Part shown: one piece after another, positions 7,343 through 13,068 of the stretch
Position numbering within the stretch: the first letter of the stretch is position 1
Layout: each line of letters begins with the position of its first letter
Assembly: GCA_031255695.1 (NCBI GenBank)
Contig: JAIRSA010000155.1
Coordinates: 1-13,068, forward strand
Direction: 5' to 3'
Source: Eubacteriales Family XIII. Incertae Sedis bacterium
GTDB lineage: Bacteria > Bacillota > Clostridia > Peptostreptococcales > Anaerovoracaceae
Length of the DNA: 13,068 bases
Notes under the pieces: generated by a model
Seen by the model: only the letters and a program-made list of their open reading frames with translations
What the model was told of the DNA's origin: nothing
The model's database searches: none
Position numbers and translations under genes: made by a program

Positions 7343-7461
7343 CGCCTCGCCGCAGGGGCAGCAGAACCGGCGGCCCTCCGATGGCGCCGCCCGCCTCGCC
7401 GCAGGGGCAGCAGAACCGCCTCGCCGCAGGGGCAGCAGAATCGGCGGCCCTCCGATGGCGC
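7343..7461. repeat. GC-rich direct repeats between convergent genes
   Basis: A 24-base element starting CGCCTCGCCGCAGGGGCAGC occurs three times (7343-7366, 7392-7415, 7417-7440). The first and third copies are followed by a second shared element, CGGCGGCCCTCCGATGGCG. The array fills most of the 163 bases between the metallopeptidase stop codon and the trkH stop codon. Neither strand shows a convincing gene here, and no typical terminator with a T run is visible. Confidence 0.85.
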
Positions 7462-7469
7462 ACGGGCTT

Positions 7470-8933
7470 TTACTGCCTGTCGGTCCGCCAGTAGGCGGGC
7501 GTGAACAGTATGAACACGGTGAACAGCTCAAGCCGCCCCGCGATCATCAAAAACGCGAGCAAGAGCCTGGCGGGCGCCGAGAACACGTCGAATGAGGCCA
7601 GATACCCGATCTTGCCGAACCCCAGGCTGCTATTGGACAGGGCCGCAGTGACGGCGCTCGACGTGGTCAAGATATCTTTGCCGTCTATGGAAAGCGCCAG
7701 CGAGCCCGCGAAAATCACCAGGAAGTACATCAGTATGAAAACTGTTATGTTCGAAGCGTTTTCGGCCGAAACGACGCGGCCCCCCAGCTTGACGGAAACG
7801 ACCGCGCTGGGGTGCAGGCGCTTGTAGAAATTGCGGTAGATGAGCTTGAACATTATCAGGACGCGTATCAGCTTAATCCCACCTGCGGTGGACGACGAGC
7901 AGCCGCCGCACAGCATCAGCATGAAGAGCAGCCATTGGCATACGTGCGGCCACAGCCTGTAATCCGCAGTGGAGTAGCCTGAAGTCGAGGCAAAGGCGCT
8001 GACCTGAAGGAAGGCCTGCCATAGGGATTCGCCCGGCGTAGCGTAGGTGCCGTACAGCCATAGGGCCAGGCCGATCAGCGCGCTGGCGCCCAGTATCACG
8101 CAGGCGAAGGCCTTGATCTCCGTATCGCCCACGAATTCCCTCCACTTGCGGCCGGCCAGGGCGCTGTAGGCGATGAAGTTCACGGAGGACAGCAGGCAGA
8201 ACACGGCGATCGTGAAATTCGCCAGGCTGCCGGCACCGGCTACCCCTTGGCCGTAGCTGGACAGGCCTCCTGTCCCCATGCCCGCAAACGTGTGGATTGC
8301 GGAATCGTAGGGCCCCATCCCGGCGGCCATCAGGAGCACAAATTCGAGCGCCGACAGGGAGAGATAGATTGCGTAAAGTATCTTGGCATTGTCGGAGATC
8401 CTTGTCGCCGCCTTGTCCAGAGTCGGGCCGGGGGCTTCGGCTTTGGCGAGGCTGAGCGCGCCGATGCCCAATGCCGGCAGTATGGAGATGGCGAATATGA
8501 GGATGCCCATGCCGCCCAGCCAATGTGTCATCGACCGCCAGAACATCAGCCCCTTGGGGATTAGGCTGAGGTCCTCGAAGAGCGTGGCGCCCGTGGTGCT
8601 GAACCCGGAAGCGGATTCGAAAAGCGCGTCGATGAAATTTGGCGTGGCGCCGGACAGCATATATGGCAATGCGCCGAGCACTGAGGCTATGGCCCAGCAT
8701 TGCGCCACGATGAGCACGCCCTCGCGCATATTCAGGCTGTCAGTCATGGGGCCGGTGGCGGCTATGAGCAGCAGGCCGGCCAGGCCCATAGGCAGTATCG
8801 CACCAGCGAAGGCCTTTGCCATCGCGGCCTCGCGGTACCACAGCGACACCAGCAGGGACGGCACCATAGCGGCCGCCACTATCACTATCATCACGCCTGT
8901 TATTTTCACTATCACCTTAGATCTGAATTTCAT
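7470..8933 (-). CDS. trkH: TrkH-type potassium channel/transporter membrane subunit (promoter-distal copy)
   Basis: TrkH subunits form the K+-conducting pore of the Trk system in the cytoplasmic membrane and are gated by TrkA. The 487-residue product is highly hydrophobic and has four pore-loop repeats with filter sequences STTGAT (112-117), GTGGLS (220-225), STSGYS (316-321) and SNSSLGFG (433-440). The family segments WRSMTHWLGGMG (132-143) and GGCSSSTAGGIK (343-354) are present, and it ends in the conserved MIAGRLEL segment. The ATG at 8931-8933 is followed by a basic residue stretch and the first membrane helix; a weak AGG lies about eight bases upstream. It is the third gene of trkA-trkH-trkH. 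It differs clearly from its neighbour at 9023-10495, so the two are diverged paralogues, not a recent duplication. Confidence 0.95.
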   Translation of the reverse strand: MKFRSKVIVKITGVMIVIVAAAMVPSLLVSLWYREAAMAKAFAGAILPMGLAGLLLIAATGPMTDSLNMREGVLIVAQCWAIASVLGALPYMLSGATPNFIDALFESASGFSTTGATLFEDLSLIPKGLMFWRSMTHWLGGMGILIFAISILPALGIGALSLAKAEAPGPTLDKAATRISDNAKILYAIYLSLSALEFVLLMAAGMGPYDSAIHTFAGMGTGGLSSYGQGVAGAGSLANFTIAVFCLLSSVNFIAYSALAGRKWREFVGDTEIKAFACVILGASALIGLALWLYGTYATPGESLWQAFLQVSAFASTSGYSTADYRLWPHVCQWLLFMLMLCGGCSSSTAGGIKLIRVLIMFKLIYRNFYKRLHPSAVVSVKLGGRVVSAENASNITVFILMYFLVIFAGSLALSIDGKDILTTSSAVTAALSNSSLGFGKIGYLASFDVFSAPARLLLAFLMIAGRLELFTVFILFTPAYWRTDRQ

Positions 8934-8938
8934 CGTGT

Positions 8939-9048
8939 TTACCTGTCATTGCTCCAGAACTGCCTGCAACAGCCCCCAGCCGCCAGCCGCCGTCACGCGC
9001 CCGCTGGCTGTCGCGCGCCAGCTTACCTGTCATTGCTCCAGAACTGCC
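8939..9048 (-). repeat. 26-base perfect direct repeat copying the 3' end of the upstream trkH
   Basis: The last codons of the first trkH (QFWSNDR and stop, bases 9023-9048) are repeated exactly at 8939-8964, 84 bases away and just upstream of the second trkH start codon. The 58 bases between the copies are GC-rich and include a possible hairpin (GCCAGC 8982-8987 with GCTGGC 9003-9008). The second copy ends five bases before the start codon of the downstream gene and so supplies its weak AGG ribosome site. Confidence 0.9.
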
Positions 9049-10495
9049 GGGTGAACATCAGCAGCGCGCCCGTGAGCTCCAGGCGCCCCGCTATCATGAG
9101 GAAGCACAGGAAGAGCTTGAACGGCCACGGGAAAAGCGCGTATGACGCATGCGGCCCGGCCAGGCCGAAGCCCGTGCCCACATTGCCGATGCAGGCCGCC
9201 ACAGCGCTGAAAGAGCTTATATGGTCCGCCCCGCTGAGGCTCAGCACAAGCGTGCCCAGGATCAGCGCCGACACGTATAGCATGGCATGGACAGCGGCGT
9301 CGGCCGATATGTCGGAGGGGACTGCCTTGCCGTCGAGCCTGATGGGGACGAAGGCCTTGGGGTGCAGGCGGAGCGATATGTTCCTGCGTATGAGCCGGCC
9401 CGCTATCAGCACACGCGCGATCTTGAGGCCCCCGGCGGGCGAGGCGCTGCATCCGCCTATTATCATGAGGGCCAGCAGGATGATCTGGCAGAACGGCGGC
9501 CAGAGCGTGTAGTCGGCGTTCCGCAGCCCCGTCGTGCTCAGGGTGGCGGAGGCCTCGAACACGGCTAGGCCCACGCTGCGCGCCGGATTTCCCGGCATTG
9601 TCCCGGCAATGCCCAGGCTGGCTGACATGAGCGCGGCGGAGCATATGAATATGGCGAAATATGCCCTCAGCTCCTCGTCCTGGAAGAAGAGCCTGCGGCG
9701 CCCCGTAAACAGCCGGTAATACAGCGTGAAGTTGAGGGCGGCCAGCAGCATTGCGGCCGACGTGAGCCAGTTGATGAATCCGCTGCCGAAGTGCGCCGCC
9801 CCGGCGCTGTAGTTCGAGAAGCCGCTTGTGGACACGACGCCCATGGAATGTGTCAGGGCGTCGAAGGGGCCCATGCCGCCGATCAGGCAGCCGGCAGCCA
9901 GCAATGCCGTCGCCCCTAGGTAAATGGCGTAGAACATCAGCGAGGCCCGCTCGGATTTCGGGAAATGCTTTTCCGAAAGGAGGACAGAGGATTCGGCCTG
10001 GGCGGACAGCTGGTTCGCGGCGGAGATGGGCAATATGCCCAGCACAAGCGCTATGATCTCAAGGCCGCCCAGCCAGCCGGTGAGCGAGCGCCAGAGCAGT
10101 ATGCCGCGCGGCAGCCCCTCCAGCCCCTCCAGGCAGGTCGCGCCCGTAGTGGTGAAGCCCGAAGCGGATTCGAAGAAGGCGCTGGCCATGCTGCCCGTCA
10201 CGCCGCACAGCATGTACGGCGCCGCGCCGAGGAGCGACGAGGCGAGCCAGCACAGGGTGACGGCCGCTATGGCGTCGCGCGGCCGCAGGCTGCTGAAGCG
10301 CAGCTTCAGCCCGCCGATGAGCCTGGCCAAAAGCGCGGCGGCCGCCGCTATCGCGGCGCCGCAGGACGCAAAGGCGGCGCTGGCCATGTATTCGCCTGAG
10401 ATCAGCGACGCCAAGGCAGGCAAAAACATTGCGGCGCCCGTGATGAAGGCCGCCGCCGCGAGGAACCATATTATCGCTCTGTGATTAAGCCCCAT
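9023..10495 (-). CDS. trkH: TrkH-type potassium channel/transporter membrane subunit (promoter-proximal copy)
   Basis: This is a 490-residue membrane subunit of a Trk potassium uptake system. The four filter regions read TTTGAT (115-120), STSGFS (222-227), STTGLR (320-325) and NVGTGFG (438-444), and GGCSASPAGGLK (347-358) matches the intramembrane loop of the family. The family segment WRSxTxWLGGMG is altered to WRSLTGWLGGLE (135-146), so the usual Met-Gly is Leu-Glu. A basic loop rich in Arg (264-271) lies on the predicted cytoplasmic side. The start at 10493-10495 follows the trkA stop codon by 17 bases with no clear Shine-Dalgarno sequence, suggesting reinitiation coupled to trkA translation. 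The role in K+ uptake follows from the family and operon. The ion preference of this diverged copy cannot be read from the sequence. Confidence 0.93.
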   Translation of the reverse strand: MGLNHRAIIWFLAAAAFITGAAMFLPALASLISGEYMASAAFASCGAAIAAAAALLARLIGGLKLRFSSLRPRDAIAAVTLCWLASSLLGAAPYMLCGVTGSMASAFFESASGFTTTGATCLEGLEGLPRGILLWRSLTGWLGGLEIIALVLGILPISAANQLSAQAESSVLLSEKHFPKSERASLMFYAIYLGATALLAAGCLIGGMGPFDALTHSMGVVSTSGFSNYSAGAAHFGSGFINWLTSAAMLLAALNFTLYYRLFTGRRRLFFQDEELRAYFAIFICSAALMSASLGIAGTMPGNPARSVGLAVFEASATLSTTGLRNADYTLWPPFCQIILLALMIIGGCSASPAGGLKIARVLIAGRLIRRNISLRLHPKAFVPIRLDGKAVPSDISADAAVHAMLYVSALILGTLVLSLSGADHISSFSAVAACIGNVGTGFGLAGPHASYALFPWPFKLFLCFLMIAGRLELTGALLMFTRQFWSNDR

Positions 10496-10512
10496 AATAT
10501 ATACCGTGTGGG

Positions 10513-11874
10513 CTATCTGAAAAAGCCCTTGCGTATGCGGAACAGTTTCTCCAGGTCGCGCAGGCCGGACAGGAGGCAGAACACGATCACCCTGTCGCCC
10601 TCCAGGATCATTGTATTGCCGTTAGGTATGATCACATCGGCATTCCTGTGTATGGCCGCCACGATGACCCCCTTGGGCAGGCCCAGTTCCGCCAATGGTA
10701 TGTTCAGCAGCATCATGTCCTCTTCAGCTATGAACTCTATCATCTCCGCCTGCCCCTGTATGATCTGCGAGAAGATGATCAGATCGGCCCCCTGTATGTA
10801 CCGCAGGATATGGCTGGCGGAGATATCGACGGGATTCAGGACCATGTCGATGCCCATGCTCTCTATCAGCCCAGAATAGCTCTCGCGGCTGATCTTCGCG
10901 ATCACGTCCTCTATACCCTTCTGCTTCGCCATAAGGGCGAGGAGCAGGTTCTCCTCGTCATAGCCGGTCGCGGAGACGAAGGCGTCCATTTCGTTGAAAT
11001 TTTCCTCTTCCAGCAATGCAAGATCCGTCGCGTCGCCATGCAGCACGAGCACATTCTCAAGCCAGGCGGACAGGTATTGGCAGCGCTGCTTGTCGGTCTC
11101 GATGATCTTCACCGCGGCGCCGAATTCGGAGAGCAGCTTCGCGAGGTAGAGCCCGGTCTTGCCGCCGCCGGCTATCATGACCTTCTGCAATTTGGTGTAT
11201 TTGCCCTTTTCCAGGACCCGCTTGCTCAGATCGACTATCATATCGCGCCGCCCCAGGATGTACAGCGAGTCGCCCTCCAGGATGACAAGATCCCCGTTGG
11301 GGATGATCACCTTGCCGTTGCGCGATACCGCGACGACCAGTATCCTGCCGAGAAGTTCGGGGATCTTGCGTATGGGCATATTGACAAGTTTCGGCATTTT
11401 CGCGGAGCCGAATTCGAGCAGCGCGATCTTGCCTGTAGAGAACATGCCGTCGCTGATCGTGTATTTTTCGACCAGGTACTTGTAGATCTCCTGCGTTATG
11501 GCATAGTCAGGGTTTATGAGGTAGTCGATGTCCATGGTCTCCTTGATGAAATCCAGCTGCTGCATGTGCTCCGGATCCCTTATCCTGGCGATCACGTGGC
11601 TGCATCCGAGTTTTTTCGCGAACGATGCAATGACAATGTTCTTTTCGTCGCGGTCGGTGGATGCCAGCAGGAAATCAAAAGAGCCGATCCCGACCCCCTC
11701 CAATATAGGGATCTCCTTTGCATTGCCGACGACGGTCATGACATCGAAGGTGGAGCTGAGTTTTTGCAGCACCTCGTCGTCCTTGTCGATGACAGTCACG
11801 GCGTGGTCGCCGCTCAGGAGCATTTCCGTGATTTTTATGCCGAGCTTCCCCGCGCCCGCTATGGCGATCTTCAT
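10513..11874 (-). CDS. trkA: TrkA, cytosolic nucleotide-binding regulatory subunit of Trk potassium uptake
   Basis: TrkA forms a cytosolic ring that binds NAD(H)/ATP-type ligands and gates TrkH pores. The 453-residue product has the tandem arrangement RCK_N-RCK_C-RCK_N-RCK_C typical of full-length TrkA. The first Rossmann half starts IAGAGKLG (5-12) with acidic D30 at the end of the second strand. The second starts IAGGGKTG (234-241) with E259 in the matching place. Two C-terminal ligand-type domains fall at about 145-225 and 365-440, each carrying an IIPNGxxxILEGD segment. The ATG at 11872-11874 has GAGGG six bases upstream. It is the first gene of the three-gene trk operon, with a likely promoter at 12087-12115 and a leader of about 200 bases containing tandem repeats. 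Length and motifs are normal. Confidence 0.97.
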   Translation of the reverse strand: MKIAIAGAGKLGIKITEMLLSGDHAVTVIDKDDEVLQKLSSTFDVMTVVGNAKEIPILEGVGIGSFDFLLASTDRDEKNIVIASFAKKLGCSHVIARIRDPEHMQQLDFIKETMDIDYLINPDYAITQEIYKYLVEKYTISDGMFSTGKIALLEFGSAKMPKLVNMPIRKIPELLGRILVVAVSRNGKVIIPNGDLVILEGDSLYILGRRDMIVDLSKRVLEKGKYTKLQKVMIAGGGKTGLYLAKLLSEFGAAVKIIETDKQRCQYLSAWLENVLVLHGDATDLALLEEENFNEMDAFVSATGYDEENLLLALMAKQKGIEDVIAKISRESYSGLIESMGIDMVLNPVDISASHILRYIQGADLIIFSQIIQGQAEMIEFIAEEDMMLLNIPLAELGLPKGVIVAAIHRNADVIIPNGNTMILEGDRVIVFCLLSGLRDLEKLFRIRKGFFR

Positions 11875-11938
11875 ATTGATCCCTCTTTCAAAATGTGATA
11901 TTCTTGGCTGAGGGCCACTGTTGCGGCCGCGCCCCGCC

Positions 11939-12020
11939 CATGCCCCGGTTGCGCTTCAGCCATGCCCCGGTTGCGCTTCAGCCATGCGCCGGTTGCGCTT
12001 CAGCCATGCGCCGGTTGCGC
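11939..12020. repeat. Tandem 22-base repeat in the trkA leader
   Basis: Units beginning CATGCCCCGGTTGCGCTTCA start at 11939, 11961 and 11983, directly abutting. A fourth unit at 12005 matches for 16 bases and then diverges. The first two units are identical; the third and fourth carry a G that creates the inverted repeat GCGC-CGGTT-GCGC. The unit length is not a multiple of three, so a coding role is unlikely. Confidence 0.9.
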
Positions 12021-12086
12021 CCGGCTGTGTTTTGGCCATGCACAGGCGCACATAAAACAGGCAGCGGCAATGCCCCCACATAAGAC

Positions 12087-12115
12087 ATAATATTACTAAA
12101 AAAGAGCAAAATCAA
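12087..12115 (-). promoter_or_regulatory. Probable promoter of the trkA-trkH-trkH operon
   Basis: On the minus strand TTGATT (12110-12115) and TATTAT (12087-12092) are 17 bases apart in an AT-rich stretch. A start near 12080 would place the 22-base tandem array inside the transcribed leader, about 50-140 bases downstream of initiation. Confidence 0.6.
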
Positions 12116-12178
12116 TATCTATGCCAAAAAAACTCGTTTTCGGGCTTTTGCCGGGCTTATGCGAAAGGTGGTATTAAA

Positions 12179-12814
12179 TTGAAAATCAAAAGGATAGTCG
12201 GAGGCCAGATAGAAAGCAACGGATATATTGTCTCACGCAATGGCGAAGGGGAATGCTACATAATAGACCCCGGCTACAATGGGGAAAAATACCTGCGGGA
12301 GCTCTCGGCCGCGCCGCTGAAGCTTGCGGGGATCATCCTCACGCACCATCACTATGACCACGTGGGGGGCGTACAGAAGATAAAATCCGGGACGGGCTGC
12401 CCTGTGTACATGCACGCCGAAGACGCCGCAGTGTACAAGGGCGAGGTCGAGGGGCTGCTCTACGGCGGCGAGACACTGCTGCTGGACGGCGAGGAACTGC
12501 GCGTCATCCACACGCCGGGGCACACGCGCGGCAGCATATGCATCTACTCGGACAAGAGCAAGGCCTGTTTCACAGGCGACACCATATTCAATGTGGACCT
12601 CGGCCGGACTGATCTCAGTGGCGGCTCCGCCGCCGAAATGTGCGCGTCGATACACGACATCGCCAGCACATGGAGCAATGAAGTCGTGATCTACCCGGGC
12701 CACGGCGCCCCAGCCAATATGAAGTTCGTGCGCGCACACAACAGGGAATACCTAGAGATAATGGGGCGGCTTGAGGATTATCGCCCGTGGAACGGCGAGG
12801 CCTTCATAAAATAG
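12179..12814 (+). CDS. Metallo-beta-lactamase-fold hydrolase, glyoxalase II-like
   Basis: The 211-residue cytosolic protein has the complete metal-binding set of the metallo-beta-lactamase fold: THHHYDH (55-61, ligands H56, H58, D60, H61), H115 in HTPGHTRGS, D134 in FTGDTIFNVDLGRTDL, and H175 in YPGHG. The GDxLF...GRxD pattern and the length of about 210 residues are typical of the short hydroxyacylglutathione hydrolase-like group, which lacks the C-terminal glutathione-binding domain of true glyoxalase II. The physiological thioester or other substrate therefore cannot be assigned. The start is TTG at 12179, with AAAGGTGG ending seven bases upstream. It is divergent from trkA, with about 150 bases to the next gene. 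Confidence 0.92.
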   Translation: MKIKRIVGGQIESNGYIVSRNGEGECYIIDPGYNGEKYLRELSAAPLKLAGIILTHHHYDHVGGVQKIKSGTGCPVYMHAEDAAVYKGEVEGLLYGGETLLLDGEELRVIHTPGHTRGSICIYSDKSKACFTGDTIFNVDLGRTDLSGGSAAEMCASIHDIASTWSNEVVIYPGHGAPANMKFVRAHNREYLEIMGRLEDYRPWNGEAFIK

Positions 12815-12824
12815 GCGCCGCGTG

Positions 12825-12921
12825 AAGCCCGCCCGTCTGCGCACCGGCGGTATGCCCGCAGCGGGGCCCGGCACAGGCAAGCTCAAAGCCCGCCCGCCGA
12901 CGTGCCGGCGGTATGCCCCGC
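12825..12921. repeat. Imperfect direct repeat downstream of the hydrolase gene
   Basis: A segment of about 35 bases beginning AAGCCCGCCCG and ending CCGGCGGTATGCCC occurs at 12825-12859 and again at 12886-12921, with a few mismatches between the ends. Each copy contains a small GCGG/CCGC inverted repeat, but no T run follows, so it does not look like a standard terminator. Confidence 0.75.
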
Positions 12922-12928
12922 GCGGGAA

Positions 12929-12990
12929 GCGCTATGATGGAAGAAATGGAGAGGAGAAAGGAAGCGCCATGCTGGAAGAAATGAAGAGGA
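12929..12990 (+). repeat. Duplicated start region of the aldolase-family gene
   Basis: Bases 12929-12955 and 12964-12990 match at 24 of 27 positions; both contain ATG, GAAGAAATG and AGAGGA. The offset of 35 bases is not a multiple of three. The first copy's ATG (12934) opens a 16-codon frame that stops inside the second copy, overlapping the true start at 12969. Confidence 0.85.
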
Positions 12991-13068
12991 AGGTGCTGGA
13001 AGCCGCCGCCGAAGCCGAGGCCTGCGGGCTGTGCATGCATAAGTCGGGGAATTTCAGCATGATAGACA
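12969..13068 (+). CDS. Class II aldolase/adducin-family protein, N-terminal fragment cut off by window edge
   Basis: Only 33 codons are visible before the right edge. The peptide begins MLEEMKRKVLEAAAEAEACG and continues to HKSGNFSMID. The opening helix and the SGNFS segment (26-30) match the N-terminus of class II aldolases such as L-fuculose-phosphate aldolase and ribulose-phosphate epimerases, where the Gly-Asn pair binds substrate phosphate. The zinc ligands and the catalytic acid lie beyond the window, so the substrate cannot be given. The ATG at 12969 is chosen because its frame gives the family signature; GGAGAAAGGA precedes it. A second ATG at 12934 in another frame comes from a duplicated start region and opens only a 16-codon frame. 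Confidence 0.75.
   Translation, partial: MLEEMKRKVLEAAAEAEACGLCMHKSGNFSMID

Larger units (their letters stand above)
11875..12178. other. Divergent intergenic region between trkA and the hydrolase gene
   Basis: These 304 bases split into a GC-rich half next to trkA, holding the 22-base tandem array, and an AT-rich half next to the hydrolase gene, holding the probable trkA promoter. I see no convincing promoter for the hydrolase and no gene. I could not match the leader to a known riboswitch class by eye. Confidence 0.6.

Noticed and set aside
10648..11898. A 416-codon plus-strand frame antisense to trkA
   Set aside because: It mirrors the trkA coding frame, and no domain is recognisable in its translation.
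11939..12026. CRISPR array
   Set aside because: The 22-base units abut one another with no spacers, and no cas gene is in the window.
11895..12083. A 62-codon frame over the tandem repeats upstream of the hydrolase gene
   Set aside because: The repeat unit of 22 bases is not a multiple of three, so each unit is read in a different frame. There is no ribosome site.
11875..12086. A potassium or cyclic-di-AMP riboswitch in the trkA leader
   Set aside because: I looked because such riboswitches often control potassium uptake in Bacillota, but I could not identify the conserved core of either class by eye. A covariance-model search would decide.

Overview
The window is 13,068 bases of GC-rich bacterial chromosome made mostly of housekeeping genes. 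The best guess for the source is a high-GC anaerobic Bacillota, probably Clostridia. Support comes from strong Shine-Dalgarno sites, use of TTG starts, a tRNA gene with encoded CCA, and a small HEFTH metallopeptidase and a class II aldolase of types common in Clostridia. This placement is an inference from gene types, not a database result. No prophage, transposase, CRISPR array, toxin-antitoxin pair or recognisable defence system is visible.

Layout. Positions 1-4631 (minus strand) carry recQ followed by rnr (RNase R, cut off by the left edge). Both probably run from a good sigma-70-type promoter at 4732-4760. A divergent intergenic region (4632-5044) also holds a likely promoter for rmuC (5045-6520, plus strand) and four helically phased copies of a 12-base element. 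Next come a tRNA-Pro(GGG) gene on the minus strand with its own promoter and terminator, and a small zinc metallopeptidase gene on the plus strand. From 11874 down to 7470 the minus strand carries a potassium-uptake operon: trkA, then two non-identical trkH genes. A 304-base divergent region separates trkA from a metallo-beta-lactamase-fold hydrolase gene (12179-12814). The right edge holds the first 33 codons of a class II aldolase-family gene.

How the genes work together. TrkA is the cytosolic nucleotide-binding gate of Trk potassium channels, and here one TrkA appears to serve two membrane subunits. RecQ and RmuC are both linked to DNA recombination and repair and are transcribed away from each other. 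RNase R degrades structured RNA.

The unusual aspect is repeats, not gene content. Nearly every intergenic gap and two protein tails hold short GC-rich direct repeats. These include a lysine/alanine heptad tail on RNase R that contains an in-frame minisatellite, an 11-residue repeat at the RmuC C-terminus, 21-22-base arrays upstream of both rmuC and trkA, a 26-base copy of the trkH 3' end lying between the two trkH genes, and a duplicated start region ahead of the aldolase gene. These are the observations most worth checking.
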